DNA of 64,000 nt. Origin: Sphingomonas sp. ERG5 (GTDB lineage: Bacteria; Pseudomonadota; Alphaproteobacteria; Sphingomonadales; Sphingomonadaceae). The position numbers and the translations under genes are program-made. Position 1 is the stretch's first letter; each line of letters begins with the position of its first letter. Shown here piece by piece: positions 60,770 through 64,000 of this stretch. The notes under the pieces are model-generated. The model did no database searches. It worked only from the letters and a program-made list of their open reading frames with translations, and was not told where the DNA came from. The DNA lies in assembly GCF_000803065.1 (NCBI RefSeq), contig NZ_JSXI01000076.1:1-64000 (forward strand), given 5' to 3'.

Positions 60770-61267
60770 TTAGACGGCTGCTCCCAATACGAACCTTGCT
60801 CGTTCACGGCGGAGCATTTCGTATGGGCTCATGCAGGTAATGCCGAGACCGATGCATGCATTTGGGATCTTGATCTTGCGTACCGAAGCCGAAGGCACTT
60901 CGTGAGTCACCACGACGCAGTCGTGGGCTTTGGCATGTGCCACCAGCCAATAATCGGCGACTTGCAAGAAAGTCGCGATTGCGGCGGGCTCATAGGCTTG
61001 CCCAGTGGCCCAGGCGCTCACCTCTCCCAAGGCAGGGAGAACCGCGTCGTCGGGTGGCAAGAAAAAGCCCTTGCCTCGGGCATGGGCCCAGTTCGCAAGT
61101 TCGTCACCGCCGCCTACGAGTTCGTCGCTGACCTTCTCGATGCTTGCGACAATCGCGGCTGCGTTCTGATCTACCAGCCATTCCCAAAAGGCAGGGCAGA
61201 AATCGAAGCCATAGTGAAGGTTCTTTGCCTGGATGAAGACGTTCGCGTCGAGCAGGTAACGGGTCAA
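60770..61267 (-). CDS. DUF4411 PIN-domain protein, probable toxin
   Basis: 165 residues. MTRYLLDANVFIQAKNLHYGFDFCPAFWEWL has the first PIN aspartate (DANVFI), and later come VADYWLVAHAKAHDCVVVTHE and KIKIPNAC, the DUF4411 pattern. Probable ribonuclease toxin. The start overlaps the stop of the ImmA/HTH gene by 4 bases, the standard arrangement of this toxin-antitoxin pair. Confidence 0.85.
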   Translation of the reverse strand: MTRYLLDANVFIQAKNLHYGFDFCPAFWEWLVDQNAAAIVASIEKVSDELVGGGDELANWAHARGKGFFLPPDDAVLPALGEVSAWATGQAYEPAAIATFLQVADYWLVAHAKAHDCVVVTHEVPSASVRKIKIPNACIGLGITCMSPYEMLRRERARFVLGAAV

Positions 61268-62418
61268 GCCAGCACCCCTACTTCCTGCCCGATGTGGTTG
61301 AAGGTCTCGGTCTTCGCAACACCGAGCATACGAAAGGCATCACGGTAAAGGGTCTGGCCCTCAAGCGTGCTTTCGACCAGGGCGCGGGCGAAACGGCGGC
61401 TGACGCGAGACAGGGTCGTACGATAGAAGTCGCCGCCGCCGCCGCTTCGTTCTGCGATCACTCGCAGTCGGGCGCGCTCGGCAGCCCATGCGGCCTCGAA
61501 GGCAGCCCGGGTCAGCCAACCGGCATCGAGAAGACGTCTTAAAATGACAAGGCTGCTGACCTTGTAGCGACGCGTGAGACGAGCGACGGCGTCGTCAATT
61601 GCTTCATCCGCGACGAGATCGGCTTGTAGCGTTACCAATGGCACGAGTAATTCAGCTGCGACCGCGTTGCACCAGACTTCCTCACGCCGGAAACCCGCGA
61701 CCGGCGCGGCGCTGGCATTCGATATCGCAGTGGCACCAAGCCAGAGGTGCGCGAGTTCATGGGCAAGCGTGAACATCTGAGCGGACTTGCTGTCCGATCC
61801 GTTGATGAACACCAGTGGCGCCTGGGTGTCGGCAAGGGCAAAGCCGCGGAACTCTTCCGGATCGAGCTTGCGGTTATTGTTACTGAGAACGACGCCGCTT
61901 ACCATCACCAGTACGCCGAGCGCGTCGGCGTGGCCAATGAAGAGTCGCAGAGCCTCCTCCCAGGTCCGGCAGGCAGCACGCGCTTCTAGGTCGAAGCCTA
62001 GCGCTTCAGCCATCCGCGCTGCCACAGCGACTGGCTTGTCATTCAGCGAGGCACTGCCGACAAACGCGAGTTCGGGCAGCCGCACGGCCCGGGCATAGTC
62101 CTTGAACCATCCCTGGCGCTCCTGGCAGGCATAGACCATGTCGAGGAGGTTGGGACTGGGGCGGTGAATGGCGCGGCCATCGACCGTCCGAAAATCTGGG
62201 ATCGGCAATTGCTCATGAGGCGGAGCAGGAAGAAACAGATAGCCAACCGGCACATGGACAGCATCGGCGAAGGCTTGCAACTGCTTGATCGTGGGCTGCG
62301 CGTCTCCGGCCTCCCACAGGGCAAGTTTGGGGAAGCGGTGGTCCAGATCTTCCGGGCTCTTGCCTGCACGCTCGCGCGCCCAGGTCAGAAGCTCAGGATG
62401 GATGGCCGCCCGCGTCAT
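61264..62418 (-). CDS. HTH plus ImmA/IrrE metallopeptidase, probable antitoxin
   Basis: 384 residues. N-terminal XRE-like HTH (residues 8-60, LLTWARERAGKSPEDLDHRFPKLALWEAGDAQPTIKQLQAFADAV). The zinc-peptidase domain has TLAHELAHLWLG (HExxH) near residue 220 and FRREEVWCNAVAAELLVP downstream. Pairs with the DUF4411 PIN protein as a probable type II module; DNA binding would autoregulate and proteolysis may set antitoxin activity. Confidence 0.85.
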   Translation of the reverse strand: MTRAAIHPELLTWARERAGKSPEDLDHRFPKLALWEAGDAQPTIKQLQAFADAVHVPVGYLFLPAPPHEQLPIPDFRTVDGRAIHRPSPNLLDMVYACQERQGWFKDYARAVRLPELAFVGSASLNDKPVAVAARMAEALGFDLEARAACRTWEEALRLFIGHADALGVLVMVSGVVLSNNNRKLDPEEFRGFALADTQAPLVFINGSDSKSAQMFTLAHELAHLWLGATAISNASAAPVAGFRREEVWCNAVAAELLVPLVTLQADLVADEAIDDAVARLTRRYKVSSLVILRRLLDAGWLTRAAFEAAWAAERARLRVIAERSGGGGDFYRTTLSRVSRRFARALVESTLEGQTLYRDAFRMLGVAKTETFNHIGQEVGVLA

Positions 62419-62476
62419 GGGTACTTAGTAGTCTTGCATTGGACTCTGCGGCAAGACCGCATGGAATTGCCTGGCA

Positions 62477-62866
62477 TCACCTGATCACCGACACTGCGAC
62501 ACCGGCCGCGTCCGCGACGGTGCGCCACTGGTTGTCGGCAGTGAGCGCCGGAAGACCGTCCCGGCGCGCGAGCGCCAGGCAGAAACGGTCGCCGAGCGAC
62601 AGGCCGGCCTCGGCCGTCGCGGCGCGCAGGCGCCCGGCGATGGTGGCGAGCGCCTGGTCTGCCTCGACGATCGCCATCGGCAGGGGCCGCAGCATGGCGT
62701 CGACCTGGTCGGCGGGCATGCCAGCATGGATGAAGTGGCTGACGACCTCGGCGTAGTTGACGCTCGACATGCGCGAGGCGCCGATCGCATCGGCGACCTT
62801 GCCCGCGCCGGGCTCGTCCCGGAGCAGGGCAAGCAGCGCGGAGGCGTCGAGTACGACTTCGCTCAT
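62477..62866 (-). CDS. vapC: VapC-family PIN ribonuclease toxin
   Basis: 129 residues with PIN acidic residues in VVLDASALLALLRDEPG, SSVNYAEVVSHF, LSLGDRFCLALARRDGLPALTADNQW. Probably cleaves a specific tRNA or rRNA site. The start overlaps the antitoxin stop by 4 bases. Confidence 0.9.
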   Translation of the reverse strand: MSEVVLDASALLALLRDEPGAGKVADAIGASRMSSVNYAEVVSHFIHAGMPADQVDAMLRPLPMAIVEADQALATIAGRLRAATAEAGLSLGDRFCLALARRDGLPALTADNQWRTVADAAGVAVSVIR

Positions 62867-63108
62867 TCGCCCGATTCCTCACGGCGGCGGGCAAGAAAGG
62901 CATCGACCGATGCGGCAGCGTTGCCTTCGGTGTATTTCTTCGCCAGCGCCTGGGCGTGGGCGATCGACTGCGCAACCGTGCGCAGGATCACGCCGTCCTC
63001 GGTTTCCTCGACCAGCAGCGCGCCGCCGCCGGCCAGGCCGAGCCGCTTGCGGATCTCGGCCGGCAGGCTCATCCGGCCATTGGGCGTGATCGTCACTTGT
63101 ACCGTCAT
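62863..63108 (-). CDS. AbrB/MazE-type antitoxin
   Basis: 81 residues from the ATG at 63108, which has AGGAG 7 bases upstream. Swapped-hairpin AbrB domain VQVTITPNGRMSLPAEIRKRLGLAGGGALLVEETEDGVIL, then a C-terminal toxin-binding tail. Neutralises the coupled VapC. A longer in-frame start at 63216 lacks support. Confidence 0.88.
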   Translation of the reverse strand: MTVQVTITPNGRMSLPAEIRKRLGLAGGGALLVEETEDGVILRTVAQSIAHAQALAKKYTEGNAAASVDAFLARRREESGE

Positions 63109-63263
63109 GGCACTGCTCCTGATGCGGCGAACGCGTCGCGAAGCGCGCGCGTGAGCCAATTCAGGGGCCATATGCCACAAAATTGCAAACGTGTCACGAA
63201 CGGCACATCGTGGCACGATCGCTCAGCTTGATAATAAAGCTTATGTTAAATAATATCAATGTC

Positions 63264-63815
63264 TTAGATGGATTTAGGACCGTCCTGCCACGACGATTGA
63301 TCGCGCGGCAAGCGCTGCTCGTCATCGATCACTTCGAGGTGATGCGGCGCTTCGCGGCCCCACGACCACAGCACAAGGTTGCGATCGTCGGGTGTCGCAC
63401 GCGAGGCAAAGCTCGGGACGATGACGCCCGCGCAACCCGCCTCGATCAGCCGGTCGGCAAGCTCCCAGGTCGGAACCGGCTTGCGATCAGCGGCGAGCCG
63501 CTCCCACGCGCAGCTCAGTTGCGTGAGGGTGACGTCGGCTCGCTCGCGTACCGCGAGATCGGTGAGGTCGAGCACATCGGCAATCTCGGCGCGGTAGCTG
63601 CAGATGGTCAGCGGCTGCGCCTTGAAGGCGAAGCCCTGCTGGGCTTCAAGCCAGGCCGTCTCGAGGCTCAGCGCCGCGTAGAAGCAGGCCGTGCCAATGC
63701 GGTTGAACCGTCCGCCATGGAGCTTTGCACCTTCGCCGGATACAGGATCGTAGGCCCAGGCCGGATGATGCGCGCGGTAGACGAGGCCGTCGAACCGGCT
63801 GAAGGAAAGCGCCAC
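63264..63815 (-). CDS. RES-domain NAD+ phosphorylase toxin
   Basis: 183 residues. RES motifs: VYRAHHPAWAYDPVSGEGAKLHGGRFNRIGTACFYAALSLETAWLE (Arg and His/Glu positions) and CAGVIVPSFASRATPDDRNLVLWSW. The family depletes NAD+ on activation. It lies 17 bases downstream of the Xre/ParS antitoxin gene. Confidence 0.9.
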   Translation of the reverse strand: MALSFSRFDGLVYRAHHPAWAYDPVSGEGAKLHGGRFNRIGTACFYAALSLETAWLEAQQGFAFKAQPLTICSYRAEIADVLDLTDLAVRERADVTLTQLSCAWERLAADRKPVPTWELADRLIEAGCAGVIVPSFASRATPDDRNLVLWSWGREAPHHLEVIDDEQRLPRDQSSWQDGPKSI

Positions 63816-63832
63816 CTTGAGATTGCCGCCGA

Positions 63833-64000
63833 TCAGGCAAACCCACCGGCGGCGATCCGGCCGAGATAGGCCCGGACCTTCTCGCCGAGGCCCTGGCGGA
63901 CGAGTTCTTCGGCCGTGGCGTCACCGAACGAAGGCAGCGGCTGCGAGCGGTACCAGGCATAGGCAGCCAGTTCGCTACCCGCCCAGGGGATGACACGGTT
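63833..64000 (-). CDS. Xre/MbcA/ParS-type antitoxin, partial at window edge
   Basis: The last 55 residues are present (GSELAAYAWYRSQPLPSFGDATAEELVRQGLGEKVRAYLGRIAAGGFA), the DUF2384 toxin-binding domain. The N-terminal HTH part lies beyond base 64000. Antitoxin to the RES protein. Confidence 0.88.
   Translation of the reverse strand, partial: NRVIPWAGSELAAYAWYRSQPLPSFGDATAEELVRQGLGEKVRAYLGRIAAGGFA

Noticed and set aside
59450..61348. 632-codon plus-strand frame across the DUF2493 and DUF4411 genes
   Set aside because: It spans two recognisable minus-strand genes, a repeat and intergenic DNA, and has no family resemblance.

Overview
The window looks like part of a large, high-GC conjugative plasmid (or integrative element) from an alphaproteobacterium of the sphingomonad type (Sphingobium/Novosphingobium/Sphingomonas). 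This rests on the F-type transfer operon with a MobF relaxase, the Tn3, IS5, IS66 and IS110 elements, the small plasmid proteins, and a Caulobacter-style SigF promoter. No replication or partition gene is visible, and I saw no tRNA, rRNA or CRISPR array. Taxon and replicon type are inferred.

Region 1 (1-4.6 kb): a minus-strand bufferin (DUF2282) operon with two precursor genes, a truncated DUF692 maturase gene and a textbook SigF promoter. It is followed by an NTF2-like protein, a PNPOx-like flavoprotein, a DsrE protein, and a divergent TetR regulator with a glutathione S-transferase; the TetR operators lie between the divergent genes.

Region 2 (4.6-19.4 kb): two Tn3-family transposons side by side. 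Tn-A (4582-13386) carries tnpA, tnpR and a TetR-controlled EmrAB/TolC-type tripartite efflux operon whose outer-membrane gene has an in-frame amber codon. A serine-recombinase gene between the transposons is split by an IS5-family element and cut by Tn-B. Tn-B (14847-19370) carries tnpR, tnpA and a BrnT/BrnA toxin-antitoxin pair.

Region 3 (19.4-27.1 kb): an IclR regulator divergent from a small CoA-thioester operon. It holds a mesaconyl-CoA isomerase-like CoA transferase, a thiolase gene with a large in-frame internal deletion, and (2S)-methylsuccinyl-CoA dehydrogenase. A graveyard of IS110, IS5, IS21 and IS66 fragments follows, together with an inverted copy of the Tn-B right end.

Region 4 (27.3-49.6 kb): a lytic transglycosylase, a putative HTH regulator with a membrane partner, then an unbroken F-type T4SS operon: traA-L-E-K-B-dsbC-traV-traC-orf-trbI-traF(S26 peptidase)-traW-orf-traU-trbC-traN-traF-traH-traG. 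TraG ends in an M15-like metallopeptidase motif set.

Region 5 (49.6-64 kb): a TumE/TumA toxin-antitoxin pair under a long palindrome, then the minus-strand DNA-processing operon (RHH protein, traD, traI and three small genes) and a likely oriT at about 57.8-58.0 kb. The probable leading region follows, with two genes that each have a related structured repeat upstream. The right edge holds three further toxin-antitoxin modules: DUF4411/ImmA-HTH, VapC/AbrB and RES/Xre. With BrnTA, that makes five stabilisation modules in the window.
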